From: Blastomussa wellsi
Taxonomy: Eukaryota > Cnidaria > Anthozoa > Scleractinia > Plerogyridae
Length of the DNA: 64,000 bases
Direction: 5' to 3'
NCBI GenBank assembly: GCA_947652115.1
Contig: OX393564.1
Location: 10,322,782 to 10,386,781, forward strand
Under the pieces are notes generated by a model. It saw only the letters and a list, made by a program, of their open reading frames with translations, was not told the DNA's origin and did no database searches. How positions within the stretch are numbered: the first letter of the stretch is position 1; the number at the start of each line of letters is the position of its first letter. Shown here one piece after another: positions 1-10,549 of the stretch. A program made the position numbers and the translations under genes.

Positions 1-271
1 CATGTGGGAAAAAGTCAATTTGTGTCTACGGAAACGTGGTGTCCTAATAGATCTAATACAGTCGAGTAAACGACAGTCTCTGTATACATAACGGGATTCG
101 ATCATCCATGCCGGAAAAAATATCAAAAAGTCATTATCGTCTCGATCTTTCTTGACATGAAACAGCAAGACGCTAGACCACGGATGCCATTCGAAAAACG
201 ACCAGGGCCCCTCTGTTCGACTTTTGGCAATTCTACAACAAAATAAAAAATAGTGTAGTTCTAAGGAAACC
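1..271. other. Flank with no recognised gene
   Basis: I see no reading frame or RNA signature that I can support. The stretch lies just beyond the stop codon of the small minus-strand gene at 272-608 and may hold its 3' UTR. Confidence 0.4.
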
Positions 272-608
272 TTAGCCAGCGCAAGTATGTAATTTACAAA
301 CGTACGTTCCAAGTGAATCCCTCTTGGGTTCCGGATTCAAGTAATGCACCATCGCATTGATCTTCTGCCATCCCTTACAGTTTCTCTCTCTGATCTTTTG
401 AGCGTACTGTAACAACAACAAACATGAGGATTAAAAAACGGTAAACGACGACAACAACAACAACAACGAGGACACTTACGACGTATCGTCGGATCATTTC
501 TAACAGCTCGTCAGGGAGAATGAATAAATAATAACGAAAAAACAACGCTTCCCTCTGCTCGGGCGGTAACAAGTCTCTCCTTCTCCTATCTGCGGCAGCA
601 AGCTCCAT
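272..608 (-). CDS. Small spliced gene (87 aa), divergent from the DNA polymerase
   Basis: Two exons are visible: 608-480 (43 codons, starting MELAAADRRR) and 406-272 (45 codons including TAA). The 73 nt intron has a strong donor (GTC|GTAAGT) and acceptor (GTTGTTACAG), both in phase 0, so the frame continues across it. A TATAAAGG box lies on the minus strand near 655-661, about 50 bp before the ATG. Exon 1 carries the pattern LPDELLEMIRRYV, followed by a conserved-looking KGWQKI in exon 2. This loosely resembles an F-box (LP-x-ELL...W), but that is only a suggestion. It faces away from the polymerase pseudogene at 861 and may belong to the same Polinton/adintovirus-like element. The function is unknown. 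A longer unspliced frame through the intron would contain a valine run from the GTT-rich intron, which argues against it. Confidence 0.6.
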
Positions 609-860
609 CTCGAAAAGATTTTGTTTTGTGGTGTGACGGTTCAAAGTCGCTGCCTTTATACCCGTGTCACGCTCGTACCCATGTTCCACTCGAACGTCAA
701 TCAGGAGGGGGATGGGCCCCCACCCCCTATTTCCGGTTCTTTTCACAAGCACCGATTGGCGCCTTTCGATCCTCATTGTGATTGGTGCCTTTCGATCCGT
801 TCGAAAAGTATAAGAGGCGCGAACGAAGGGCGCGTAATTAAAAAAACCTCAGATCTCGCG
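609..860. promoter_or_regulatory. Bidirectional promoter region with two divergent TATA boxes
   Basis: A plus-strand TATAAG at 809-814 lies 47 bp before the polymerase ATG (861). A minus-strand TATAAAGG lies near 655-661, before the ATG at 608. Two inverted CCAAT boxes occur at 755-759 and 781-785 within an imperfect direct repeat, GATTGG[C/T]GCCTTTCGATCC. The layout suggests two genes transcribed away from each other. Activity is inferred. Confidence 0.55.
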
Positions 861-3800
861 ATGTCTTCCAGACCACGTTCCAGATCATTGAGTCCTTCCC
901 ATCAAAAGGTTGGGCGACCTTCGCGTTCTAGTTCTGTTACGGCTTCGGCCCGTTCCTTTAGGAACGACAATCCTTTGGCTTCGGCCCGTTCCTTTAGGAA
1001 CGAAAGAAAAAGATCTCATTCTTTCTCTGACTACGACGACGACGAATGGGTTCACGATCCTTCGCTCGTCGCCATGTTGGACGATGAACAACAACAACAA
1101 GTGGGTGGCGGTCCGCCATTGCTGGATTTTCAGCTACGTCCAGTCCTCGACCGCCAACGGTTCCAGGCCACGCTACACCAAAACCGGGACTTGACGCCTC
1201 GCGACGACTTGGGCCAAGAAGTGACCGAAGCCCTACGAAGAACCATTCGCCACCAGATCGCCTTGGACTCCACCTTGCAGCCTCATTCCACTCTGCACTT
1301 CAGGCTGCAGTCGGATGCTTTCACCCACGTGTTCCAGTCTACGACCTTCACCGTGGAGGAGTTTGAGGATGGCAGTGATCGATTGGACACTTATCTCCAA
1401 TCCCTCTCAACTCCAACCAACAGTTGGAGGCCGACGACTCCTTTACCATGGAGACCACCTTCATCTGTATGCCAGGTCATGGGAGTGGTAATGGAAAGAA
1501 ACAGCGACCCGGACGCGAGGTGGTGAGAAAATTGCTGGCGCGTAAAAAGTCTATAGTAGTCATAAAAAACGAAGACGAGTTGTGCTGTGCCACAGCCATC
1601 GTCACCATGCGTGCCTGCGCAGATGAAGGGAAAAGTAGTTCAAACTACGAGAACTTGAGAAGAGGTTATCCCATACAGACACGTTTGGCTAAGGACTTAC
1701 ACGGGCTGGCCGGTGTACCCGAAGGCCCTTGCGGTATTGCCGAACTCCAAAAGTTTCAAGCGGTTCTTACCGGATACCAGATCAAGGTCATGTCCGTGGA
1801 CAAACCCCATTGTATCGTCTTTGCGGGACCACCTGCCCCCAAACAGATTCTCCTCCTCAAGGTCGACCACCACTACCACGGGTGCAACTCGTACGGTCGT
1901 ACCTCGGCCAAAGCTGATCTTACACCCGGTACGTTCCTTCAACCATCTCTTTCCTGCAACCTATGCCATCATCGTTTCTTTGGACAGAGCTGCTTCTCTT
2001 CTCATCTGAAAGACACCAAGACGTGCCGTTCCTTGTGCGCAACCAAGAAAAAGTGTCTTTCCTGTTGCAAGACCTACGACGCTGCCTCTAAAGAAAAGAA
2101 ACGTGGACAACCGCGGCGCAAACACAAGTGCGGGTGGGACAAGTGCCCCTTCTGCGAAAAAGAGGTGGAGCTGGCATCCCACAAATGCTACATCCAACCC
2201 TTGGACCCTGAGGAGGACGAGCCCAAATTGATGAAGATACCATTGGCCGAACTGGGTACGCGCGCCATCGTGGAGATGGACGAGGACGGTCAGGCGTGGG
2301 TGGAAAAACCACGACACCTCTTTGTGTACGCGGACTACGAAGCCGTCACCGACGCAGACGGTGTGCAAACACCGATCCTTGTGTGTGTAGAGCCCGAAGA
2401 CGAAGACGACACGCTTTCCTTCTATGGTCCATCATGCACCGAGGACTTGATGGAGTACCTGGACGGATTAACTGTAGACGAATACAGAGACGAATGTAGA
2501 GTCATCTGTGTGTTCCAGAATTTCAAAGGCTATGACGGCATGTTCGTCCTACAATACTTGTATGCCACTCATCATACCGTGGAAAACCAGATATGTATCA
2601 GAACCAAAGTCCTCTCCCTCTCAACTGGGTACATCACCTTTAAAGACTCCCTCTGCTTTCTACCATTCCCACTCTCGGCCTTTCCAGACACGTTCGGCAT
2701 CACTGAACAATGCAAGGGCTTCTTCCCTCATCTCTTCAACACGGCGGAAAATCAAGATTACGAGGAACCCATGCCACCAGTCGAAACCTACGACCCAGAA
2801 GGGATGCCTGCCAAAGTCAAAGCTGCGTTTGAGACGTGGTACGCCGACAAGGTCGACAACGACTACCACTTCAATCTCCAAACCGAGATGAAAGCGTACT
2901 GCCACTCGGATGTGAAACTACTCAAGGCAGGCTGTCAAAAGTTCCAGGAGGAGTTTGAAGAGAAAGCCGAGTTCAAGCCGATGGAGAAGTGTATCACCAT
3001 CGCCTCAGCCTGCAATCGCTACTGGCGGAAAAAACAGCTTCCAAAAAACACCATCGCGGTAGAACCTCCTAGCAGCTGGCATGGCGCGACCTCCAACCAA
3101 TCCATCAAGGCTCTCAAGTGGTTGGCGTGGCAAGAGCACAGATTGAGTGCGAATTCTTCTCCGTCCTGCGAACAACAAGGGGACCGCATACGACACGCCT
3201 TCAACGGTGGTGAAGTGCGCGTGTTCACCCCGGCCCATTCCTATCTGGTCGACGGGTTCAATCAAATCACCAGCACGGTCTACGAGTTCCACGGATGTTT
3301 GTGGCACGGCTGTCCCACTTGCTTTCCACACCGACATCAACAGAGCATAGTGAGCGATCGTACCTTTGGCGAACTCCACGAGGACACAAAGGCCAAAGAA
3401 GACATTCTTTTTCGCCAAGGATACAATGTGGTCATCGTATGGGAATGCGAGTGAGACAGGAATGTACAGACGGAGCCTTCCTGTCTACCATCCACGTAGA
3501 GGAACCCCTCCAACCACGGGACGCATTCTTCGGTGGACACACCAATGCCGTCACCCTTTACTCGTGTATGGACAAGACCCAAGGGGAACGCATCAAGTAC
3601 GTGGACGTCACGTCGCTCTACCCTTGGGTGAACAATTACTCCGAGTATCCTGTGGGTCATCCGACCATCATCACTCACCCAGAGGACCAGAACATCGCGA
3701 GCTACTTCAGCATGGCAAAAGTCACCATCCTTCCTCCGACGAGCTCTTTCATTCGGTGCTGCCGTACTGTTGCGGAGGAAAGCTGGTCTTTCCTCTATGC

Positions 3801-4918
3801 CGTTCCTGCGTAGAGACGGAAATGTCCAAACCTGTTCGCGGACCGTTCTTGTGTTTGCTCTCACAGTGATGAAGAACGCATGCTAACCGGTACGTGGTGT
3901 ACGCCCGAGCTCGTAAAGGCCATAGAGATGGGTTACACTATCATCACCATCCACGAAGTGTGGCACTTTCGCTCAGAACAGCGCAAGACGGAGCTCTTTG
4001 CCAACTACGTAAACACCTGGTTGAAGGCCAAGCAAGAATCGGCGGGATATCCTTGTGGTGTCACCACCCCCCCAACAACAGCAAGAGTACATAGCCAACT
4101 ACAAGGAGCACGAGGGTATCTCGCTGGACCCGTCCCTCACAACGAAGAACCCTGGCCGAAAAGTAATGGCCAAACTCATGTTGAACTCGTTCTGGGGCAA
4201 ATTCGGGGAAAACCTGGACAAACCAACTACCGTTGCCATCTCAACGCCTGCCTCGCTCTTCGAAGCCATCTCCAATCCTCTGTGGAACATTAACCAGATC
4301 CGCATCTGCAACGAGGAGTTGTTAGAAGTAGTTTACACCAACATCGCTTCGAACCAAATAGACAACGGGAAGAGAAACGTGTTAGTAGCTGGTAAAGAGC
4401 TGCCTGCTGGGCACGTCTAAAACTCTACTCGTACCTAGAGAAGCTCACCACCCAAGTCATCTACTTCGACACGGACTCTGTGGTTTACAAGTGGAAACCG
4501 GGTCTCGTCGACATTCCCTTGGGTGACTACCTCGGGGACATGACCGACGAGCTGGAAGACCACAGACGTCCTGACAACTACATCACAGAGTTCGTGTCGG
4601 GTGGCCCTAAAAACAACGGCTTTCATTTCCGTACGTGGTTCCGCGCAACTAAACTTCTCGATCCTGAAAAGAAACCTGCTGCAGGAACTAACAGATCCAC
4701 AAGGGGATTGCAGAGACGTGGAGGTAACCAACCCGCACTTTTTCACACGGGATCCTGCCACGAAACGCCTGAAAGTATCACCGAGAACAAAACAGTACGG
4801 TCTAGTCTTCGACAAGAGGGTGGTCGACTTAGAAACCTTCACGTCCTACCCGTACAGCTACAAGCAGGCTTTGGATGAGCACGACGTGGAGATGGCAGAG
4901 CTACTTTGTGAGTTGTAA
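861..4918 (+). pseudogene. Protein-primed family B DNA polymerase, Polinton/adintovirus-like, frame-broken
   Basis: The gene begins at MSSRPRSRS (861), where an arginine/serine-rich start leads into the N-terminal domain. Around 1400-1410 the frame shifts to the long segment that runs to 3454. That segment has a cysteine/histidine-rich zinc-binding stretch (about 1950-2200), exonuclease motif I DYEA (near 2332), motif II NFKGYDG (near 2520), and an inserted restriction-endonuclease-like module with FHGCLWHGC and IVWECE (3290-3450). Later segments in other frames carry polymerase motif A DVTSLYP (near 3605), motif B LMLNSFWGKFGE (near 4170), motif C YFDTDS (near 4465) and a C-terminal VFDKRV block ending at 4918. 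I count at least six frame changes (near 1405, 3450, 3745, 3860, 4065, 4420 and between 4590 and 4745), several in homopolymers. All expected domains are present in order, so this is a full-length but dead copy. Such polymerases replicate linear DNA from a terminal protein primer. No capsid, integrase or packaging ATPase gene is visible nearby. Confidence 0.85.
941..1003 (+). repeat. In-frame 36 bp tandem duplication with palindromic core
   Basis: Two identical 27 bp copies (941-967 and 977-1003) start 36 bp apart and encode a repeated ASARSFRN segment. Each contains the palindrome GTTCCTTTAGGAAC. Confidence 0.85.
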
Positions 4919-5227
4919 ATATTGTAAATATCGTTGCGTTTAATTTGTAAATAGTTCCGGCGACAACGAGTCGGGGTGGCACCCCGATGATACCCTTTTC
5001 CGGTCTTTTCGCTAGGTCAGGGATCCCAACACGAGTCGCGGGTAACCAACCCCCGAGGAGTGCCCCATCTAGCGAAAGGACTGGAAAGCCATTACGTCAT
5101 CTCTTTGCTGATTGGTTCCGCCGTATTGAGGTTGTGACACCATCTCGTCGCTTATTGGTCCGTTCCACCTCGAGGCTGTCTCTGCCCATATAGTGCCGCG
5201 CTCAGCAACATTCTTCCTTTTTACAAC
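4919..5227 (+). promoter_or_regulatory. Region after the polymerase: hairpin, then promoter-like sequence
   Basis: A hairpin TCGGGGT-GGC-ACCCCGA sits at 4971-4987, about 55 bp past the polymerase stop, and could mark a transcript end. Further on, ATTGGT occurs at 5111 and 5154 with a TATAG-like box near 5189, about 39 bp before the ATG at 5228. This matches the layout at 755-814. Function is inferred. Confidence 0.45.
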
Positions 5228-5494
5228 ATGGCCCCTTTACAGTCAGGACCTCTGCGCTCCACGTGTCTACGCAGTGACGTCATCCCATTATTGATTTTTA
5301 TTGATTACGGCTCGCCCTGGAAATCCGTGAGACGGGTCCAGATCCTCGGTCGAGGGCTGGGGCGCAGTTTTCCACTCATGGGCGACGCCATCTTGGAACT
5401 ACGACCACTAAAAAAAGAATTGCTCATGGGTAATTTTGTGAGCGGCTTTCTGATTGGTGGAGACGCGTCACGTGCGCTGTATGCTGCTCTGTGA
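5228..5494 (+). CDS. Small ORF (88 aa) of unknown function downstream of the polymerase
   Basis: The ORF opens with MAPLQSGPLR and closes at a TGA ending 5494. It has a TATA-like box and two ATTGGT boxes upstream. I recognise no domain; it has one hydrophobic patch (VIPLLIFIDY) near residue 20. A second ATTGGT pair (5453 and 5494) with an AATAAG box follows, as if another gene of the same element once started near 5545, where sequence of the BEL element now begins. It could be a random frame, but its placement favours a remnant viral-type gene. Confidence 0.3.
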   Translation: MAPLQSGPLRSTCLRSDVIPLLIFIDYGSPWKSVRRVQILGRGLGRSFPLMGDAILELRPLKKELLMGNFVSGFLIGGDASRALYAAL

Positions 5495-5529
5495 TTGGTT
5501 ACAACCCAAATAAGCGACCTTTACTACTC

Positions 5530-6293
5530 TTGTCGTTTTGAGACATGGATGACTTGTTGCTGTGGATCGAGTCACTGAATTCCATATTACAGTATTTCCG
5601 GAACTGTTCACTGAGTTCCACATCAGCTTTAATAAAGTTAGCGGTGCGAGTATCTGCGGCTTGGGCTCTACCGAGGGGAACGTTCACAACCCAGCCAAAG
5701 ACAGTTCTCGTCGCGTATGGACCACCATTTTTACTTGGTCTGATCTCTTTCGGTTCCATGACTTCTAGGACATCGCTGCCGATGAGCAAACCAACGTCCG
5801 CCTTGATTCCGTGGACCGTTACGCCGGCAAGGTGTGGCCATCGGTCGATATCTTCCTGTTTGGCTGCAGTTTCCGCTGACACAGGCAACTTCGGTCTGGT
5901 AAAAACAAGTGGAAGCTCAGCGATGATTTCTTCCTCCATATCGAGTACTTCTAGGCTTTCTGTTTTGCTGTTTTCCTTTTCCATCGTTGTCAGCGACAGC
6001 GTCGTTTCCTTTCCCAAAAGGCCTAGCTGCTTAGCGAGTTCTTCAGAACAGAAGGAGGTGTTGGAGCCGTTATCTAGGAAAGCATTACGTCTTCCCTAGG
6101 AAAGCATTACCTCTTCCCAGCCTGGTGCTTTAACTTTCACAGGGATCACTGCTAGACCAGTTACGGATGCTTGACTGTAGTCAGGATTTCCTTTAACGTA
6201 GCCATTTAAGGCGTTTTGAGCGCTTGCTTGCTCTGCAGATTCGCCCTGAGCTGAAGTGGGGTTTTCTGTTTCCTCGTTCGCAGCTGGTCGCAT
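5530..6293 (-). pseudogene. BEL/Pao aspartic protease and pol N-terminus, frameshifted by a 22 bp duplication
   Basis: The 5530-6017 part reads through a typical BEL/Pao block: LPLVFTRPKLPVS, then DRWPHLAGV, LLIGSDV, GPYATRTVFGWVVN and SMSQNDK. Just upstream the retropepsin-like active site DNGSNTSF is encoded near 6045-6075. The preceding frame (6096-6293) stops at once because a 22 bp tandem duplication (6074-6095 and 6096-6117) shifts the frame. In the intact family this protease would cleave the Gag-Pol polyprotein. The copy cannot make a continuous product. Confidence 0.75.
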
Positions 6294-6341
6294 AGCTTTC
6301 GGGTGGAGGTAGCTAGAATGAACTCCCTTACAACCGGTAAC

Positions 6342-7345
6342 TCAACAGAAGCTTGGTTTAGGACACAAGGTAACCATGTGGCCGGCAACCAGGCAGTTGA
6401 TGCAAAGTCCTTTAGAGCTCACGAAGGCCAGCCTGCCATTGAACGATTTTCCCTTGAAACCTTGACAGTGGGACAGCCAATGATTTGAACAGCAGAGGGG
6501 ACACTTGGGGCGATGATGACTCGGTGGGTTTCTTCCTTCACTACCTTGTTTTCTGGGATCAGCTTGTATTCCGAATGAAGAAGCATTTCTCGGTGGTTTC
6601 TTCTCTCTTGGGTTTCTTGGGGGCGGTGATGGCTGAATTGAAATATCTCCGAATATAGCATGATTGGCAGCTCTAGACTTCGCTGTTACGAAGTCACTGA
6701 GGTCTCCAATCGTTATCTCTCTTCCTTGGCTCTCGGTAATGTTATCCGCTTTGTCGCGCCATTTCTGTCTGAGACCGTATGGTAGTCTGTTAACTATTGT
6801 CTTCAGTGTGTCAGGGTTCTCTACTTTGTTTAGGTATCCAATTTCTTTGAGAGTGTTCTTACATCCTGTTAGCAGAATAGAGAATCTTCTTAGCGCATCT
6901 CCATCTTCTGACTTGATAGCCGGTCCTTTCATTAGCTTGACCACATACGCGCTGGCGATGCGGTAGCTTTGTCCATATCTTGTCTTTAAGAGACTTCGAG
7001 CTTCGCGATATCCATCTTCTTCTTTCATAGCGAGGCAGCTCTTTACCAGATCCTTAACTTCACCAGTGGTGTATTGCATGAGATAATAGAGACGGGCACT
7101 TTCACTTGCAGTTTTTCGCTCTATTAAGTTCTCAAAGGCGCGTACAAAAGACCAATAATCAATTGGGTTTCCGTTAAATGTCGGGACATTCGGTTTGGGA
7201 AGAGTTAGAGCCAACGCACTCTCTTGCTGTTGATGAATCAGGTCTTGCATCTGCTGATTTTGCTTGCATTGTGTTTCGAGTAGCCTTTGAACCAAATCTC
7301 CAGCCATGGTAGCATTGCCGAGACTAGCCTTATTATCCAATTCTT
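6342..7345 (-). pseudogene. BEL/Pao Gag C-terminal half with zinc knuckles
   Basis: An open frame of about 330 codons contains the BEL-type Gag core (PKPNVPTFNGNPIDYWSFV, then ARLYYLMQYTTGEVK and LPYGLRQKW). Two Cys/His knuckle-like motifs follow near its end: CPLCCSNHWLSHC and CINCLVAGHMVTLC. These bind RNA during packaging. It joins the upstream Gag segment through a frameshift near 7350. The frame closes just before the protease region. Confidence 0.75.
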
Positions 7346-8110
7346 CCTTTAGTCTGGTGGCTCTACAGGGTTTGGTACTTCCGATTTAATTTCTTCATTC
7401 CAGCCTTCGGGTCTCTGTGAAAGAGATTCATCCTCTTGCTTTGGCTGAGTCTTCTCCTCTGAGTCAGGTGTTTGGGAAACTATGGACTTCTTGGAAACAG
7501 CAACCTGGCTTGGGGTTGGACTAATGTTTGCTTCAGCCTCGGCATACACGAGTTCTTCGGCTTCAGCCTTTGCGATTTCCGTGCGAAGCTCCAGAGCTTT
7601 CTTCTTTTGCTGCAAATTCATCTCCTCTATTTGGATAGCTTGGAAGGATTCGCAATTAGCGGCTTCGGCCTGCAGAACGGCTCTTCTTGCAGCTGCTCTC
7701 GCCTTTGCGGCCGAGACAGAACTGGAGCGAGATGTCTTAGATGTAAGAGAACTACGCTTTGACCGTACGGATGTTCTTGAACCGACGTTGCTCACCGAAT
7801 CTTGCGATGCAACCGATTCCAATGGGCGTAGCGCAAACTCTTCCGATACAACCCATCTTGCAATTTCGCCGGTCAGCTCTGCTACTGAGTGGTTGACTTC
7901 CTTTGAGTACTCTTCAGACTCGACGAGGTCGCGCTCCTCTTTTAGTTGACTGTGATATGCACGGTGCGCTTCATTGAAATCATAAACTATTCTCTTAAAT
8001 TCTTCACCCCTTTCATTAACTACAGGAATATTCGCAAAGTCAAGCATTAATTCACGAATTCCATTCTTCACCTAAGAATGATGCCCTTTTTTGCACTTCG
8101 TGTCTGTTTT
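7346..8110 (-). pseudogene. BEL/Pao Gag N-terminal segment, coiled-coil rich
   Basis: The frame reads GIRELMLDFANIP, then a charged helical region, a serine-rich stretch (RSKRSSLTSKTSRSS) and an alanine/glutamate-rich coiled coil (AAKARAAARRAVLQAEAA). A TAG stop lies just before the methionine at 8071. The first 34 codons of the same gag are found on the far side of the inserted transposon, at 10728-10839. Confidence 0.7.
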
Positions 8111-8242
8111 ACAGAGGGTTTCACATTACTTTTGACGAACGGGTTCCGATGTTTGTTCGGAATTTCCGAAGTTGGTGACGAACTTGACAATTTGATTACG
8201 TAGTTGCAAATCAAGTTTTGAACTTCGCAACGAAGTTCAAAA

Positions 8243-9286
8243 TTGCAACGTGAACTTCGCAGCGTAGTTCAGAAACTTAAGTTTGCAGAAGGGAGGTATG
8301 AACCCTTGACACGGCAAGGTAGAGCTTTGACAAACAATGTGAGAGAAAAAATTGTAGATGACTGGCTACAAGGGAAAGGGCCAACAGAAATCGGAAAAGA
8401 GCTTAAACTCGACAAACAGACCGTTTCCAACATTGTTGACAACTTCATTCACAAAGGACATGTCGAGGCGGGAAGGGAGGAAACAAAATACGCTCCGCTC
8501 GAACTGATGATGTTAACTACTACGTAGAGTACTGCAAGCAAATACAACGAAGTATTTATGGTAGTGTGATCCAAAGGAAATTGCTGGAAAATAACGTCTG
8601 TTTACCACAAAATGTTCCTTCGCGTTCAGCAATTAGTCGAATTTTAACTCAAGATCTAGGGTATTCTTTTAAGAAAGTTTCCGCTGTCCCACAAGAATCA
8701 CTGACACCCAATGCTGAACCGAGACTTATTCAATATCTAACTGTTTGTGTGTGAATTGACCCGAGAACAATGCACTTCTTTGACGAATGTTCAGTAGTTA
8801 AGACAAGTGGGAACAGACATTACGGAAATTCTCCGGTAGGCCAGCCGGCTTTAGAAGTTCAGTGATAAGCAAGCAACGCCACCTTTACTGTTAATCTTCT
8901 CCATAACATGTATGGAGTTCGACATGTTAATTTGCTACCAGGTCCATCTAGAAGCGTTGGAGGAAAAAGACATGTTTGGAAATCCTTTTCTGAAAGATGG
9001 CGATACCGTCATTATGGATAACTTTGGATTTCATCATGCTAGACACGTCGTACCAGTACTGAGAAACATGCTCGCAGTCCGCGGAGTTAGTTTAATTTAT
9101 CAACCGCCTTATCACCCTCAGTATTATATCTGCGAACTTTGTTTCAGACAGTTGAAAGGTTGGCTGCGCAAGTACACTCAATTTGCGCAGTCCCATACAG
9201 AGATTGGGATTTTCCATGGTCTAAGTACAATTACTGCTGGAATGTCAAAAAATTTCTTCAAACTTTGCGGTTATATCTACGAGTAA
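8243..9286 (+). pseudogene. Tc1/mariner/IS630-type transposase with DDE triad, broken
   Basis: The N-terminal part (8243-8527) holds a helix-turn-helix (NNVREKIVDDWLQGKGPTEI, then LDKQTVSNIVDNFI), as in paired-like DNA-binding domains. After a frame change near 8520, a second HTH-like part (SRSAISRILTQDLGYSFKKV) follows. The first catalytic Asp is in HFFDE (8781). The second is in IMDNFGFHHA (9017-9019), and the Glu is in PPYHPQYYICELCF (9134-9136), 38 residues after that Asp. Stops at 8752, 8861 and 8864 and at least two frame changes disable the gene. It would catalyse cut-and-paste transposition at TA sites. Confidence 0.8.
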
Positions 9287-10285
9287 TCCAGAACAATCTT
9301 GTTAATTCACTAACATGCTTTCAGGAAAATGTAAGAAGTTTTTTTATGAATTGATTGTCTGTTTTACAACACGAGACGGATTTGTATACATTTATAATGT
9401 CTGGCTGTAGCGACAAAGGAAAAAACCTCTTAACTTTGAGTTTATGAACTTTTACAAGATAGAACGAAGAAAGTAATATCTTTTGCTGTTATGAGCGCGT
9501 TACCTCTAGAAATAGCTGAAATAGCGAATAGAAAGTAATAAGTTCTTGTTGCGTGTTTTCATTGAAATTTGTACATTTAGCACTGGCGCCAGCAAGTCTT
9601 TTATTAAATTATCGATACAAAAATAACTGTGAACTTCAAAATTTCAACACGGTTAAGTGGTCTGAGATTTCAATGGCAATTCCATCGCGGTATATTTCAA
9701 CTCGGCCAAATAAAATAACTATCAGAAGGCGCTACTATTAAACTGATTTTAGCCGGCGCCGAAATTCGCGATGTCGTAAAATGCCGGTATTTCAAAGTAA
9801 CAACTAGAGTGTCTGCGAATTTGACCAAAATATTTACCCATTCACAACCATGTGAAAACTCAAAGAAAATATAAATGTACGTGCGTCTTTATGGCTGATG
9901 CATGTTTTTTTGTTTGAATTTGTGGTTACGAATTTGTAATTCAGCTGTAAACGGCACCTCTTCTCTGGCTTTTCAGAAATTCATTCCCTTCAAAACAATA
10001 AACACTAATTTTCAAGTAACGCAACTATATTTTATTATTAAGTACCATTATTCTAACAATATAAATGACAATTATTCCATCAGTATCAGAGAAACTCAAT
10101 TTGTACTACATTTTTGTAAATGTAGACAGACATTGAAAACGCAACACCACAGGGATCAGTAAACGCTATTGTACGTAACAATTTCTCTGCCAAAAATCAT
10201 CTAACTTTTGCTTTGGGGGCTTTGCTCCGCACTACTAAATGTAGCACTCGCAATGTTAACAAGTGTATTTAAATTACAAGTGTAT

Positions 10286-10549
10286 TTAAAGTACTTCCTT
10301 CCTTCGTTCTTTGGGTTTCGTTGGTAACGGCGATTCATCCTTCAGTAACTCGACATGATATATGACAAGAGCTTTCGCTCCCAGTGCGAGATCTTTCGAA
10401 AACATGTAGTCCATTTGTTCTGATGTCAGCAACTTTAGTTGAAGCCTTGAGGTGAACTGGTTGGCTACTAGAGTTTCAAAAATGAAATCGTAGGTTTTTG
10501 GGTCTAGTTTGTCCCTAAACAGGGACATCCAATTTTCTAAATCTGCCAT
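10286..10549 (-). CDS. Accessory ORF (87 aa) inside the Tc1/mariner-like element
   Basis: An uninterrupted frame starts with an ATG just inside the right terminal region (MADLENWMSLF) and runs toward the transposase gene from the opposite strand. The residue pattern is amphipathic and helical, with KLLTSEQMDYMFSKDLALGA followed by ALVIYHVELLKD. This is reminiscent of SAM-like helical bundles, without certainty. Its tail is basic and proline-containing (PTKPKERRKEV). The transposase on the other strand is broken while this frame is clean, which makes it worth attention. Function unknown. Confidence 0.5.
   Translation of the reverse strand: MADLENWMSLFRDKLDPKTYDFIFETLVANQFTSRLQLKLLTSEQMDYMFSKDLALGAKALVIYHVELLKDESPLPTKPKERRKEVL

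Noticed and set aside
375..776. Unspliced 133-codon minus frame
   Set aside because: Its valine run is intronic; the spliced model with consensus sites explains the region better.
5545..6099. 184-codon plus-strand frame
   Set aside because: It is antisense to the BEL protease/pol, which has clear family motifs on the minus strand.
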